From NCBI RefSeq assembly GCF_030936135.1, contig NC_082610.1:21772428-21836427 (forward strand): 64,000 nt of DNA, in the 5' to 3' direction. The position numbers were made by a program, and so were the translations under genes. The stretch is from Gavia stellata (Eukaryota > Chordata > Aves > Gaviiformes > Gaviidae). Numbering within the stretch: position 1 is the first letter of the stretch; each line of letters opens with the position of its first letter. The notes under the pieces are model-generated. The model made no database searches, had not been told where the DNA came from, and saw nothing but the letters and a program-made list of their open reading frames with translations. Shown one piece after another: positions 40,389 through 52,137 of this stretch.

Positions 40389-42479
40389 CTACCAATCACT
40401 TGTCCCTGGAGAGTCTCCGCTGGCATCAGGTTGTCCCTCATCTGAAACTTCTTCAACAAGATTAGAGGGGACGAATCCTCTTGTGCCATCGGTCAGCTCT
40501 CCCACATACCAACCGTCTTCATCCACGTCTCCAAAGACGTACACGTATTGTCCAGCAACTAGAGGAAGCTCTAGTTCAGGCCGCTCGTTGGGACCATCGA
40601 AAGGATCATAGCTGTATCGAGCTATGAACGCTCGAAGCTCTGCCGGTTGTTTTCTCATCGCCTCCAGCAGGAGGGACTCCTTGTCTGCTACCAGGTTAGC
40701 CTGGCATGGCCTGGAAACGCTACGCTTGGATCTTGCTCTTTCCAGCCATTCCAGTTCCTGAAATAGCTGCTGGCGTTGTTCCTTTAGCTTCTCATACCAA
40801 TCATTCAGTTCAATCAGCTGGGCTCGAAACAGTGGCAGGGTTTCTTGGAGTTCCCTCTGCAAGCACGCGCCTTCCTCTTCTTTCCTCTGGAGCGCTAGCT
40901 TGGCCTCCTCATGTTCCTTCTCCAGCTGTTGACTTCTTTCTGCCATTTCTCTCATGGCTTTCAGTTCACGCTCTGCCTCTTCCAGTTGGCTTTGAAGACA
41001 GACGTTTCTTTGGATGGCAGAATCTCGCTCGCCTGCCACTCGTGCTAGTAGTCCTTTCAGGTCAAGGTTTTCCGCTTGAACCTCTTCTGTCAAAGCCATC
41101 TGCCCATGGAGGCGAGCATTTTCTTGAGCCAGGCGGGTGTTTCCATTTGTCATCTCCGTGAGCTGCACCTGTAACTGCTCACAAGTTCGGCTGTGGGTGC
41201 TCACATCATAGGAGCCCTCTTCGTCTGCAGCCACTTGGGCCTGAAGCTCCACAGCTGCCTTCCGTGAGGAGTCGTCCTGCTTGTCCTGCGCCAGCAAAGC
41301 TCCGTCAGCCTCTCCTGTTTCTCCATCGCTCTGCTGAGGAAACGATGCCACACGCAGTTCCTCAGTAGAGCGTTGGATGGGCAGTGGCACTCGAGTATTG
41401 ATCAGGCGATTGCTGGCCACCTGCAGTTGCCTGGATCTTTCTTCCAGCCGCGAGGCGAGGCCAGCTAGTTGAGCACTTTTCTGCCGCAGCCAATCTGCCT
41501 CCTTGCGGGCTTCTGGAGAGCCTTTCTTTTTCAGGAGGCGGCTCTCCATCTCAAGGGCCCTCTCTTGCCTCTCCAGGTCTTCCAGAAGACGCTGCAGGTG
41601 GGTGTTCTGCTCCAGGAGCTGGCTGCACGTGCTGCCAAGCAGCACCAAGTCTTCCGCCTCTGGCACCTGGAGCTGAGCATCTGCCACTGCCTTGCATGTT
41701 GTTTGCTGCCCAGCACTGTGGCTTTCGGGCAGTCTTTCCTGTAGTGCCGCCAGGGCCCGGGGCCCGTTTCTGCCAGAAGAGCAGGAGCTCTGCATCTCCT
41801 GATGGCCCTGGTGCGCAGGAGGGCCTTCGGGCTGGGCCGTGCTGGGGGAGGCGGGCAGCTCGCCCTCCAACTGCTGCAGGATGTATTTGGTGAAGAGTGT
41901 CCTCTCCAGCTGCAGCTGGTTCTGGAGGTGGCGGATGCGGGCGGGCTGGTAGCCATCTCTCTCCCAGCAGAGCTTGCTGAGGACATCCTGGAGCTTGCTC
42001 CGGGCCTCCCTGCCGCTGCTGCTGGGCCTCACCATCTCCTCGGCCAGCTGCCGCTGCAGGGCCCGCGTCTGGCCAAGGGCGGTGGTGCACTCGTGCCGCA
42101 GCAGCTCCTGTTCCTCGCGGAGCTCAGCCTCCTTCCAGCGCAGCAGCTGGCGGGTCTCCACCACCCGCTGCCGCTGCTTCAACTCCAGAAGCCGCTGCAC
42201 CTCCTGAGCCTGCCGCTGCTCCCACTCGGACTGGAGCCGCTCTGCCAGGAGCTGCTGCTCCCTGCCCAAAGCCGCCTTCAGCTCCCGGGTTTCGGTAGCG
42301 AAGCAGCGGCGCAGCTCCTGGGTGCGGTGCCGCTCTTCCTCCAGCTCAGCCCGTAGCGCTTCCAGCTCCCGCCTCTGCTCCTCCTTCTGCGCAAGGCTGC
42401 TGGGGGCCTGCACCGGGCCCCGGCGGGGCGAGGGGCGGCTGCGCGCCACGAGCCCCCTGCCCGCAACATCCCGCGTCAT
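40389..42479 (-). CDS. RIMBP3: RIMBP3-like coiled-coil/SH3 protein, copy 8
   Basis: Complete 696-residue frame from ATG at 42479, in the GTCGCAATGACG start class. Signature: K101, R143, R183, R376, G446, H458, W561, plus private C433 and W578. G446 with H458 is a combination not found in the other copies, which have E/H or G/R; this suggests recombination between those two close sites or a repeat mutation. Two 55-bp repeats, both with perfect CArG boxes, lie on the 5' side. The poly(A) signal is at 40346-40341 (minus). Confidence 0.87.
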   Translation of the reverse strand: MTRDVAGRGLVARSRPSPRRGPVQAPSSLAQKEEQRRELEALRAELEEERHRTQELRRCFATETRELKAALGREQQLLAERLQSEWEQRQAQEVQRLLELKQRQRVVETRQLLRWKEAELREEQELLRHECTTALGQTRALQRQLAEEMVRPSSSGREARSKLQDVLSKLCWERDGYQPARIRHLQNQLQLERTLFTKYILQQLEGELPASPSTAQPEGPPAHQGHQEMQSSCSSGRNGPRALAALQERLPESHSAGQQTTCKAVADAQLQVPEAEDLVLLGSTCSQLLEQNTHLQRLLEDLERQERALEMESRLLKKKGSPEARKEADWLRQKSAQLAGLASRLEERSRQLQVASNRLINTRVPLPIQRSTEELRVASFPQQSDGETGEADGALLAQDKQDDSSRKAAVELQAQVAADEEGSYDVSTHSRTCEQLQVQLTEMTNGNTRLAQENARLHGQMALTEEVQAENLDLKGLLARVAGERDSAIQRNVCLQSQLEEAERELKAMREMAERSQQLEKEHEEAKLALQRKEEEGACLQRELQETLPLFRAQLIELNDWYEKLKEQRQQLFQELEWLERARSKRSVSRPCQANLVADKESLLLEAMRKQPAELRAFIARYSYDPFDGPNERPELELPLVAGQYVYVFGDVDEDGWYVGELTDGTRGFVPSNLVEEVSDEGQPDASGDSPGTSDW

Positions 42480-45217
42480 TGCGACGGCCACCAAACGCTG
42501 CTGCCCAAGGTCAGCAAGTGTTGCGTTCCTGGGGCTGCGAAGCCAAGACAGCGTCTGCCACGGCCGGGGCGGGTGAGCGTGGCCTTATGTGCATGTCCTG
42601 GCCCCGAGCTCACAGTGGAGGGGAGGGGCAGCATGGCCTTATATGGTAGGACCTGGCCCCGAGCTCACAGTGGAGGGGAGGGGCAGCATGGCCTTATATG
42701 GTAGGACCTGGCCCCTCTGCGCACAAAGGAGGGCGGGCGGCATTTTCCCCCAGAACAACGGAGAAGACAAAGAGGGGTTCCAAGCCATGCGCAAGAGAAC
42801 CAAGTGACCTCTTCTGTACAAGTGGGTTTGCTGCTAGCAGAAACCAGACCAAGCTGGCTGAAAGCGGCAAAGTTGCAACAAAACTGTGCAAACAGCTATT
42901 AAATATTTCACCCCCACCTTGACATTCCTCTTCAAGACTGCCCTCAGAAATGGCCGGGGGGTCATATGGAGCTGTGAGCAGCCCCGGCCCACGCAGCACC
43001 CTCTGCACAGCAGAAGGAGCCTGCCCTGCCGGGGCTTGCTCTTCCCAGCCACAGCTGCTCCCCAAAATGCTGCGGGCGGCTCCCCGGGCAGGCTGAGTGC
43101 TGACCCTGGCAGGCGGCAGAGCCCCTGCCCCAGCACACAGCCCCCTGGGGCGTAGGGACCCTGCTTGGAAGGACTGTCCTGGGCAGCCCTGGGTGCACAG
43201 CCAGCTTCACGCCCCGCATCAGCCGTACCCGGGAGAAGGCAGCTCTCATGGCCTGTCCCTCTGACGATGCAGTAGGGAAGCCGTGCTCAGCAGCACGTCT
43301 TCCGGCAACCTGGATAAACTGTGAGGCTTGTTCAGACAGATGCCTTGGATGTACCGGATTTTGGAGAGCCCTCCGGGATATTCATGTGCACTGCCCTGCA
43401 GCCAGCATCTTACCATGTAAAGACCTGTGAAGATTTCTCCCACCCTGGGAGCTCGGCTGTCCTGCCGCTAACCTCTCTCTGCGTCGCTCCGCTCCCCTCG
43501 CTGCCTGCAGGCAGTGCCCTCAGCCCTGCTGCGCTTTGCAGGGCAGCTGCTCCTGGGCAGAGCTGTCTCTCGCAAGCAATGCCCGCTTGCTATGAGCTGC
43601 CTCGGTCCCCGGAGCCCAGCCCAGCTCAGGAGCAGAGGCCCAGCCCAAGGCGTCACTTGCTCTGCCCCTTCTGGGCTCCCTGGAGATGGCCCAGGGGCTC
43701 CAGGGCTGACAGCTCCTGAAAGGCAGCAGAGTCACCCTTGGGGAAGGGACTTTTGAGCTGACTGCGCTAGTCACCGATTGTCCCTCTCTGAAGAGTGGAG
43801 AGAGACCGATTCCAAAAGCATGGTTTGTCCTTCCACAGCATGGCCGTCTATGGGAGCTGTAAATGTTCCCCTCTGGACACGGATATTCTTGAGCCGAAAC
43901 AAAAAGAACATGCAGGCAGTGACAGGGAGCTGTTGGTTGGACCCTGTGCCAGACGGGGATTCAGCTGAAGCAATGCAGGCATCTCATCCCCAGCTGGAAG
44001 CCCTCGGGAGGAAGCAGCATTCCGCTCCCCCCATGCAGCCCACAGACCCCCACTGTTAAGGGGTGTCAAGCCTGGCCACCACTTCCAGCCACTCCGGCCC
44101 AGCACCCCCTCGTGCCATGCCGCTGGAGCCCAGTACAGACCAGGAGCACCCAGTAGAGTTCTGCCTGGCTGCTGGAGCCCAGCCCGGTGCCTGGGGACCT
44201 GGAGCCTTTGCCCAGGCTGAGGGATGCAGCTGCCACTTTTCCGCGTGCAGCTGTTACTTGTAGCGAAGCTGAGCGTGCATCCTAGAGATTCACACGCACA
44301 GACACACAGACGCACGGACGTGGACACGCAGAGGACACTGACACGGCCAGTCACACAGACTGCCACAGATGAGGCGCTGCCGTCAACAGCACCCACACGC
44401 AGGACTCACATAAAACACAAACAGAGGCGGCCATGTCCCCTCCTCCTCGTGGGCTGCCAGAGGCAGGAGGCCGCTAGTGTAGGCACACCCACACACACAC
44501 ATGCCCACAGGACACTCTCTACCTTCACAAGCGCACGCATGTGCATGGGTCCCCTGAGTACTGGCAGAGCCCCCCTTGGTCCCCCGGTACCCCTGCCCGG
44601 ACCCCGGCCCTCTGACCCACCCCACGGGTCCCCTACTCACTGCCTGGTCCCTCTAGGTGCTCCCTGCAAACATTCAGCACTCCCACATCTGTCCCGCAGG
44701 CACCCAACACTCGCCCGTCTCCCCAGGTGCCAGCGTGGGCCCTCTGCCTGCCTGATATCCCAGTCCGGACGCGAGGCCCCACCTAGTCACCAGCTGCTCC
44801 AGCTTGAAGTTTGCTGGTGAAGGCACGCGCGCACCCCCTGCACCCCGGGTTTGGGGAAGATGCAGACACTCACAGAGCCTCTTACTTGCCTCCCTTGTGC
44901 TGGTCCCCCCCTGAGGTGGTTTTCAGGACACACACCGTTCCCACCCCCGTGCCTGCTGGCCGAGACCCCCACTCGCTCCAGTAGCTGCACCGGGACCCAT
45001 ACCAGTAGCTGGCACCACAAGCCAGGGCTGCCTACACCCCCTGCTTGGCTGCGGTAGCTGGCAGCCAGTCCACCCACGCCAGCTCCCCCTGTAACCGGCA
45101 CATCGTCCTTCCAGTTCCCACACACATGGCTTGAGAGTGAGATGACACAGAGAGATCGTTCAGGAAAAATTTAATAAGAAGGTATAAGAAGACAGGACAG
45201 ACAGCATCTGTGTCCTG
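42480..45217. other. Spacer between genes 8 and 9
   Basis: Two promoter repeats (42598-42707), then the usual GC-rich non-coding DNA with the CA-rich stretch near 44290. Nothing else recognised. Confidence 0.6.
42598..42707 (-). promoter_or_regulatory. Promoter minisatellite of gene 8: two repeats, two perfect CArG boxes
   Basis: Two repeats, both with the perfect CCTTATATGG core. Confidence 0.5.
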
Positions 45218-47308
45218 CTACCAATCACTTGTCCCTGGAGAGTCTCCGCTGGCATCAGGTTGTCCCTCATCTGAAACTTCTTCAACAAGATTAGAGGGGA
45301 CGAATCCTCTTGTGCCATCGGTCAGCTCTCCCACATACCAACCGTCTTCATCCACGTCTCCAAAGACGTACACGTATTGTCCAGCAACTAGAGGAAGCTC
45401 TAGTTCAGGCCGCTCGTTGGGACCATCGAAAGGATCATAGCTGTATCGAGCTATGAACGCTCGAAGCTCTGCCGGTTGTTTTCTCATCGCCTCCAGCAGG
45501 AGGGACTCCTTGTCTGCTACCAGGTTAGCCTGGCACGGCCTGGAAACGCTACGCTTGGATCTTGCTCTTTCCAGCCGTTCCAGTTCCTGAAATAGCTGCT
45601 GGCGTTGTTCCTTTAGCTTCTCATACCGATCATTCAGTTCAATCAGCTGGGCTCGAAACAGTGGCAGGGTTTCTTGGAGTTCCCTCTGCAAGCACGCGCC
45701 TTCCTCTTCTTTCCTCTGGAGCGCTAGCTTGGCCTCCTCATGTTCCTTCTCCAGCTGTTGACTTCTTTCTGCCATTTCTCTCATGGCTTTCAGTTCACGC
45801 TCTGCCTCTTCCAGTTGGCTTTGAAGACAGACGTTTCTTTGGATGGCAGAATCTCGCTCGCCTGCCACTCGTGCTAGTAGTCCTTTCAGGTCAAGGTTTT
45901 CCGCTTGAACCTCTTCTGTCAAAGCCATCTGCCCACGGAGGCGAGCATTTTCTTGAGCCAGGCGCGTGTTTCCATTTGTCATCTCCGTGAGCTGCACCTG
46001 TAACTGCTCACGAGTTCGGCTGTGGGTGCTCACATCATAGGAGCCCTCTTCGTCTGCAGCCACTTGGGCCTGAAGCTCCACAGCTGCCTTCCGTGAGGAG
46101 TCGTCCTGCTTGTCCTGAGCCAGCAAAGCTCCGTCAGCCTCTCCTGTTTCTCCATCGCTCTGCTGAGGAAACGATGCCACACGCAGTTCCTCAGTAGAGC
46201 GTTGGATGGGCAGTGGCACTCGAGTATTGATCAGGCGATTGCTGGCCACCTGCAGTTGCCTGGATCTTTCTTCCAGCCGCGAGGCGAGGCCAGCTAGTTG
46301 AGCACTTTTCTGCCGCAGACAATCTGCCTCCTTGCGGGCTTCTGGAGAGCCTTTCTTTTTCAGGAGGCGGCTCTCCATCTCAAGGGCCCTCTCTTGCCTC
46401 TCCAGGTCTTCCAGAAGACGCTGCAGGTGGGTGTTCTGCTCCAGGAGCTGGCTGCACGTGCTGCCAAGCAGCACCAAGTCTTCCGCCTCTGGCACCTGGA
46501 GCTGAGCATCTGCCACTGCCTTGCATGTTGTTTGCTGCCCAGCACTGTGGCTTTCGGGCAGTCTTTCCTGTAGTGCCGCCAGGGCCCGGGGCCCGTTTCT
46601 GCCAGAAGAGCAGGAGCTCTGCATCTCCTGATGGCCCTGGTGCACAGGAGGGCCTTCGGGCTGGGCCGTGCTGGGGGAGGCGGGCAGCTCGCCCTCCAAC
46701 TGCTGCAGGATGTATTTGGTGAAGAGTGTCCTCTCCAGCTGCAGCTGGTTCTGGAGGTGGCGGATGCGGGCGGGCTGGTAGCCATCTCTCTCCCAGCAGA
46801 GCTTGCTGAGGACATCCTGGAGCTTGCTCCGGGCCTCCCTGCCGCTGCTGCTGGGCCTCACCATCTCCTCGGCCAGCTGCCGCTGCAGGGCCCGCGTCTG
46901 GCCAAGGGCGGTGGTGCACTCGTGCCGCAGCAGCTCCTGTTCCTCGCGGAGCTCAGCCTCCTTCCAGCGCAGCAGCTGGCGGGTCTCCACCACCCGCTGC
47001 CGCTGCTTCAACTCCAGAAGCCGCTGCACCTCCTGAGCCTGCCGCTGCTCCCACTCGGACTGGAGCCGCTCTGCCAGGAGCTGCTGCTCCCTGCCCAAAG
47101 CCGCCTTCAGCTCCCGGGTTTCGGTAGCGAAGCAGCGGCGCAGCTCCTGGGTGCGGTGCCGCTCTTCCTCCAGCTCAGCCCGTAGCGCTTCCAGCTCCCG
47201 CCTCTGCTCCTCCTTCTGCGCAAGGCTGCTGGGGGCCTGCACCGGGCCCCGGCGGGGCGAGGGGCGGCTGCGCGCCACGAGCCCCCTGCCCGCAACATCC
47301 CGCGTCAT
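45218..47308 (-). CDS. RIMBP3: RIMBP3-like coiled-coil/SH3 protein, copy 9
   Basis: Complete 696-residue frame from ATG at 47308, GTCGCA start class. Signature: K101, R143, R183, V222, R376, G446, R458, R561, plus a private Cys at 330 where the others have Trp, in the second coiled-coil block. V222 is shared only with copy 10, its right-hand neighbour. Two perfect CArG-bearing repeats lie upstream. The poly(A) signal is at 45175-45170 (minus). Confidence 0.87.
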   Translation of the reverse strand: MTRDVAGRGLVARSRPSPRRGPVQAPSSLAQKEEQRRELEALRAELEEERHRTQELRRCFATETRELKAALGREQQLLAERLQSEWEQRQAQEVQRLLELKQRQRVVETRQLLRWKEAELREEQELLRHECTTALGQTRALQRQLAEEMVRPSSSGREARSKLQDVLSKLCWERDGYQPARIRHLQNQLQLERTLFTKYILQQLEGELPASPSTAQPEGPPVHQGHQEMQSSCSSGRNGPRALAALQERLPESHSAGQQTTCKAVADAQLQVPEAEDLVLLGSTCSQLLEQNTHLQRLLEDLERQERALEMESRLLKKKGSPEARKEADCLRQKSAQLAGLASRLEERSRQLQVASNRLINTRVPLPIQRSTEELRVASFPQQSDGETGEADGALLAQDKQDDSSRKAAVELQAQVAADEEGSYDVSTHSRTREQLQVQLTEMTNGNTRLAQENARLRGQMALTEEVQAENLDLKGLLARVAGERDSAIQRNVCLQSQLEEAERELKAMREMAERSQQLEKEHEEAKLALQRKEEEGACLQRELQETLPLFRAQLIELNDRYEKLKEQRQQLFQELERLERARSKRSVSRPCQANLVADKESLLLEAMRKQPAELRAFIARYSYDPFDGPNERPELELPLVAGQYVYVFGDVDEDGWYVGELTDGTRGFVPSNLVEEVSDEGQPDASGDSPGTSDW

Positions 47309-50046
47309 TGCGACGGCCACCAAACGCTGCTGCCCAAGGTCAGCAAGTGTTGCGTTCCTGGGGCTGCGAAGCCAAGACAGCGTCTGCCACGGCCGGGGCG
47401 GGTGAGCGTGGCCTTATGTGCATGTCCTGGCCCCGAGCTCACAGTGGAGGGGAGGGGCAGCATGGCCTTATATGGTAGGACCTGGCCCCGAGCTCACAGT
47501 GGAGGGGAGGGGCAGCATGGCCTTATATGGTAGGACCTGGCCCCTCTGCACACAAAGGAGGGCGGGCGGCATTTTCCCCCAGAACAACGGAGAAGACAAA
47601 GATGGGTTCCAAGCCATGCGCAAGAGAACCAAGTGACCTCTTCTGTACAAGTGGGTTTGCTGCTAGAAGAAACCAGACCAAACTGGCTGAAAGCGGCAAA
47701 GTTGCAACAAAACTGTGCAAACAGCTAATAAATATTTCACCCCCACCTTGACATTCCTCTTCAAGACTGCCCTCAGAAATGGCCGGGGGGTCATATGGAG
47801 CTGTGAGCAGCCCCGGCCCACGCAGCACCCTCTGCACAGCAGAAGGAGCCTGCCCTGCCGGGGCTTGCTCTTCCCAGCCACAGCTGCTCCCCAAAATGCT
47901 GCGGGCGGCTCCCCGGGCAGGCTGAGTGCTGACCCTGGCAGGCGGCAGAGCCCCTGCCCCAGCACACAGCCCCCTGGGGCATAGGGACCCTGCTTGGAAG
48001 GACTGTCCTGGGCAGCCCTGGGTGCACAGCCAGCTTCACGCCCCGCATCAGCCGTACCCGGGAGAAGGCAGCTCTCATGGCCTGTCCCTCTGACGATGCA
48101 GTAGGGAAGCCGTGCTCAGCAGCACGTCTTCCGGCAACCTGGATAAACTGTGAGGCTTGTTCAGACAGATGCCTTGGATGTACCGGATTTTGGAGAGCCC
48201 TCCGGGATATTCATGTGCACTGCCCTGCAGCCAGCATCTTACCATGTAAAGACCTGTGAAGATTTCTCCCACCCTGGGAGCTCGGCTGTCCTGCCGCTAA
48301 CCTCTCTCTGCGTCGCTCCACTCCCCTCGCTGCCTGCAGGCAGTGCCCTCAGCCCTGCTGCGCTTTGCAGGGCAGCTGCTCCTGGGCAGAGCTGTCTCTC
48401 GCAAGCAATGCCTGCTTGCTATGAGCTCCCTCCATCCCTGGAGCCCAGCCCAGCTCAGGAGCAGAGGCCCAGCCCAAGGCGTCACTTGCTCTGCCCCTTC
48501 TGGGCTCCCTGGAGATGGCCCAGGGGCTCCAGGGCTGACAGCTCCTGAAAGGCAGCAGAGTCACCCTTGGGGAAGGGACTTTTGAGCTGACTGCGCTAGT
48601 CACCGATTGTCCCTCTCTGAAGAGTGGAGAGAGACCGATTCCAAAAGCATGGTTTGTCCTTCCACAGCATGGCCGTCTATGGGAGCTGTAAACGTTCCCC
48701 TCTGGACACGGATATTCTTGAGCCGAAACAAAAAGAACATGCAGGCAGTGACAGGGAGCTGTTGGTTGGCCCTTGTGCCAGGCGGGGATTCAGATGAAGC
48801 AATGCAGGCATCTCATCCCCAGCTGGAAGCCCTCGGGAGGAAGCAGCATTCAGCTCCCCCCATGCAGCCCACAGACCCCCACTGTTAAGGGGTGTCAAGC
48901 TTGGCCACCACTTCCAGCCACTCCGGCCCAGCACCCCCTCGTGCCATGCCACTGGAGCCCAGTACAGACCAGGAGCACCCAGTAGAGTTCTGCCTGGCTG
49001 CTGGAGCCCAGCCCGGTGCCTGGGGACCTGGAGCCTTTGCCCAGGCTGAGGGATGCAGCTGCCACTTTTCCGCGTGCAGCTGTTACTTGTAGCGAAGCTG
49101 AGCGTGCATCCCAGAGATTCACACGCACGGACGCACAGACGCACGGACGTGGACACACAGAGGACACTGACACGGCCAGTCACACAGACTGCCACAGATG
49201 AGGCGCTGCCGTCAACAGCACCCACACGCAGGACTCACATAAAACACAAACAGAGGCGGCCATGTCCCCTCCTCCTCGTGGGCTGCCAGAGGCAGGAGGC
49301 CGCTAGTGTAGGCACACCCACACACACACATGCCCACACGACACTCTCTACCTTCACAAGCGCACGCATGTGCATGGGTCCCCTGAGTACTGGCAGAGCC
49401 CCCCTTGGTCCCCCGGTACCCCTGCCCGGACCCCGGCCTTCTGACCCACCCCACGGGTCCCCTACTCGCTGCCTGGTCCCTCTAGGTGCTCCCTGCAAAC
49501 ATTCAGCACTCCCACATCTGTCACGCAGGCACCCAACACTCGCCCGTCTCCCCAGGTGCCAGCGTGGGCCCTCTGCCTGCCTGATATCCCAGTCCGGACG
49601 CGAGGCCCCGCCTAGTCACCAGCTGCTCCAGCTTGAAGTTTGCTGGTGAAGGCACGCGCACACCCCCTGCACCCCGGGTTTGGGGAAGATGCAGACACTC
49701 ACAGAGCCTCTTACTTGCCTCCCTTGTGCTGGTCCCCCCCTGAGGTGGTTTTCAGGACACACACCGTTCCCACCCCCGTGCCTGCTGGCCGAGACCCCCA
49801 CTCGCTCCAGTAGCTGCACCGGGACCCATACCAGTAGCTGGCACCACAAGCCAGGGCTGCCTACACCCCCTGCTTGGCTGCGGTAGCTGGCAGCCAGTCC
49901 ACCCACGCCAGCTCCCCCTGTAACCGGCACATCGTCCTTCCAGTTCCCACACACATGGCTTGAGAGTGAGATGACACAGAGAGATCGTTCAGGAAAAATT
50001 TAATAAGAAGGTATAAGAAGACAGGACAGACAGCATCTGTGTCCTG
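47309..50046. other. Spacer between genes 9 and 10
   Basis: Two promoter repeats (47427-47536). It carries both the ctaataaa (near 47726) and ggcatag (near 47979) markers, and several private changes at 48320-48480. No gene seen. Confidence 0.6.
47427..47536 (-). promoter_or_regulatory. Promoter minisatellite of gene 9: two repeats, two perfect CArG boxes
   Basis: Two repeats, both with perfect cores; same form as gene 8. Confidence 0.5.
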
Positions 50047-52137
50047 CTACCAATCACTTGTCCCTGGAGAGTCTCCGCTGGCATCAGGTTGTCCCTCATC
50101 TGAAACTTCTTCAACAAGATTAGAGGGGACGAATCCTCTTGTGCCATCGGTCAGCTCTCCCACATACCAACCGTCTTCATCCACGTCTCCAAAGACGTAC
50201 ACGTATTGTCCAGCAACTAGAGGAAGCTCTAGTTCAGGCCGCTCGTTGGGACCATCGAAAGGATCATAGCTGTATCGAGCTATGAACGCTCGAAGCTCTG
50301 CCGGTTGTTTTCTCATCGCCTCCAGCAGGAGGGACTCCTTGTCTGCTACCAGGTTAGCCTGGCACGGCCTGGAAACGCTACGCTTGGATCTTGCTCTTTC
50401 CAGCCGTTCCAGTTCCTGAAATAGCTGCTGGCGTTGTTCCTTTAGCTTCTCATACCGATCATTCAGTTCAATCAGCTGGGCTCGAAACAGTGGCAGGGTT
50501 TCTTGGAGTTCCCTCTGCAAGCACGCGCCTTCCTCTTCTTTCCTCTGGAGCGCTAGCTTGGCCTCCTCATGTTCCTTCTCCAGCTGTTGACTTCTTTCTG
50601 CCATTTCTCTCATGGCTTTCAGTTCACGCTCTGCCTCTTCCAGTTGGCTTTGAAGACAGACGTTTCTTTGGATGGCAGAATCTCGCTCGCCTGCCACTCG
50701 TGCTAGTAGTCCTTTCAGGTCAAGGTTTTCCGCTTGAACCTCTTCTGTCAAAGCCATCTGCCCACGGAGGCGAGCATTTTCTTGAGCCAGGCGCGTGTTT
50801 CCATTTGTCATCTCCGTGAGCTGCACCTGTAACTGCTCACGAGTTCGGCTGTGGGTGCTCACATCATAGGAGCCCTCTTCGTCTGCAGCCACTTGGGCCT
50901 GAAGCTCCACGGCCGCCTTCCGTGAGGAGTCGTCCTGCTTGTCCTGAGCCAGCAAAGCTCCGTCAGCCTCTCCTGTTTCTCCATCGCTCTGCTGAGGAAA
51001 CGATGCCACACACAGTTCCTCAGTAGAGCGTTGGATGGGCAGTGGCACTCGAGTATTGATCAGGCGATTGCTGGCCACCTGCAGTTGCCTGGATCTTTCT
51101 TCCAGCCGCGAGGCGAGGCCAGCTAGTTGAGCACTTTTCTGCCGCAGCCAATCTGCCTCCTTGCGGGCTTCTGGAGAGCCTTTCTTTTTCAGGAGGCGGC
51201 TCTCCATCTCAAGGGCCCTCTCTTGCCTCTCCAGGTCTTCCAGAAGACGCTGCAGGTGGGTGTTCTGCTCCAGGAGCTGGCTGCACGTGCTGCCAAGCAG
51301 CACCAAGTCTTCCGCCTCTGGCACCTGGAGCTGAGCATCTGCCACTGCCTTGCATGTTGTTTGCTGCCCAGCACTGTGGCTTTCGGGCAGTCTTTCCTGT
51401 AGTGCCGCCAGGGCCCGGGGCCCGTTTCTGCCAGAAGAGCAGGAGCTCTGCATCTCCTGATGGCCCTGGTGCACAGGAGGGCCTTCGGGCTGGGCCGTGC
51501 TGGGGGAGGCGGGCAGCTCGCCCTCCAACTGCTGCAGGATGTATTTGGTGAAGAGTGTCCTCTCCAGCTGCAGCTGGTTCTGGAGGTGGCGGATGCGGGC
51601 GGGCTGGTAGCCATCTCTCTCCCAGCAGAGCTTGCTGAGGACATCCTGGAGCTTGCTCCGGGCCTCCCTGCCGCTGCTGCTGGGCCTCACCATCTCCTCG
51701 GCCAGCTGCTGCTGCAGGGCCCGCGTCTGGCCAAGGGCGGTGGTGCACTCGTGCCGCAGCAGCTCCTGTTCCTCGCGGAGCTCAGCCTCCTTCCAGCGCA
51801 GCAGCTGGCGGGTCTCCACCACCCGCTGCCGCTGGTTCAACTCCAGAAGCCGCTGCACCTCCTGAGCCTGTCGCTGCTCCCACTCGGACTGGAGCCGCTC
51901 TGCCAGGAGCTGCTGCTCCCTGCCCAAAGCCGCCTTCAGCTCCCGGGTTTCGGTAGCGAAGCAGCGGCGCAGCTCCTGGGTGCGGTGCCGCTCTTCCTCC
52001 AGCTCAGCCCGTAGCGCTTCCAGCTCCCGCCTCTGCTCCTCCTTCTGCGCAAGGCTGCTGGGGGCCTGCACCGGGCCCCGGCGGGGCGAGGGGCGGCTGC
52101 GCGCCACGAGCCCCCTGCCCGCAACATCCCGCGTCAT
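50047..52137 (-). CDS. RIMBP3: RIMBP3-like coiled-coil/SH3 protein, copy 10
   Basis: Complete 696-residue frame from ATG at 52137, GTCGCA start class. Signature: N101, Q143, R183, V222, C376, G446, R458, R561. Q143 is shared with copies 3 and 11, the two genes that lie to the right of the proviruses, while V222 is shared with copy 9. The right provirus begins at 54775, about 2.6 kb upstream of this gene and beyond its promoter repeats. The poly(A) signal is at 50004-49999 (minus). Confidence 0.87.
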   Translation of the reverse strand: MTRDVAGRGLVARSRPSPRRGPVQAPSSLAQKEEQRRELEALRAELEEERHRTQELRRCFATETRELKAALGREQQLLAERLQSEWEQRQAQEVQRLLELNQRQRVVETRQLLRWKEAELREEQELLRHECTTALGQTRALQQQLAEEMVRPSSSGREARSKLQDVLSKLCWERDGYQPARIRHLQNQLQLERTLFTKYILQQLEGELPASPSTAQPEGPPVHQGHQEMQSSCSSGRNGPRALAALQERLPESHSAGQQTTCKAVADAQLQVPEAEDLVLLGSTCSQLLEQNTHLQRLLEDLERQERALEMESRLLKKKGSPEARKEADWLRQKSAQLAGLASRLEERSRQLQVASNRLINTRVPLPIQRSTEELCVASFPQQSDGETGEADGALLAQDKQDDSSRKAAVELQAQVAADEEGSYDVSTHSRTREQLQVQLTEMTNGNTRLAQENARLRGQMALTEEVQAENLDLKGLLARVAGERDSAIQRNVCLQSQLEEAERELKAMREMAERSQQLEKEHEEAKLALQRKEEEGACLQRELQETLPLFRAQLIELNDRYEKLKEQRQQLFQELERLERARSKRSVSRPCQANLVADKESLLLEAMRKQPAELRAFIARYSYDPFDGPNERPELELPLVAGQYVYVFGDVDEDGWYVGELTDGTRGFVPSNLVEEVSDEGQPDASGDSPGTSDW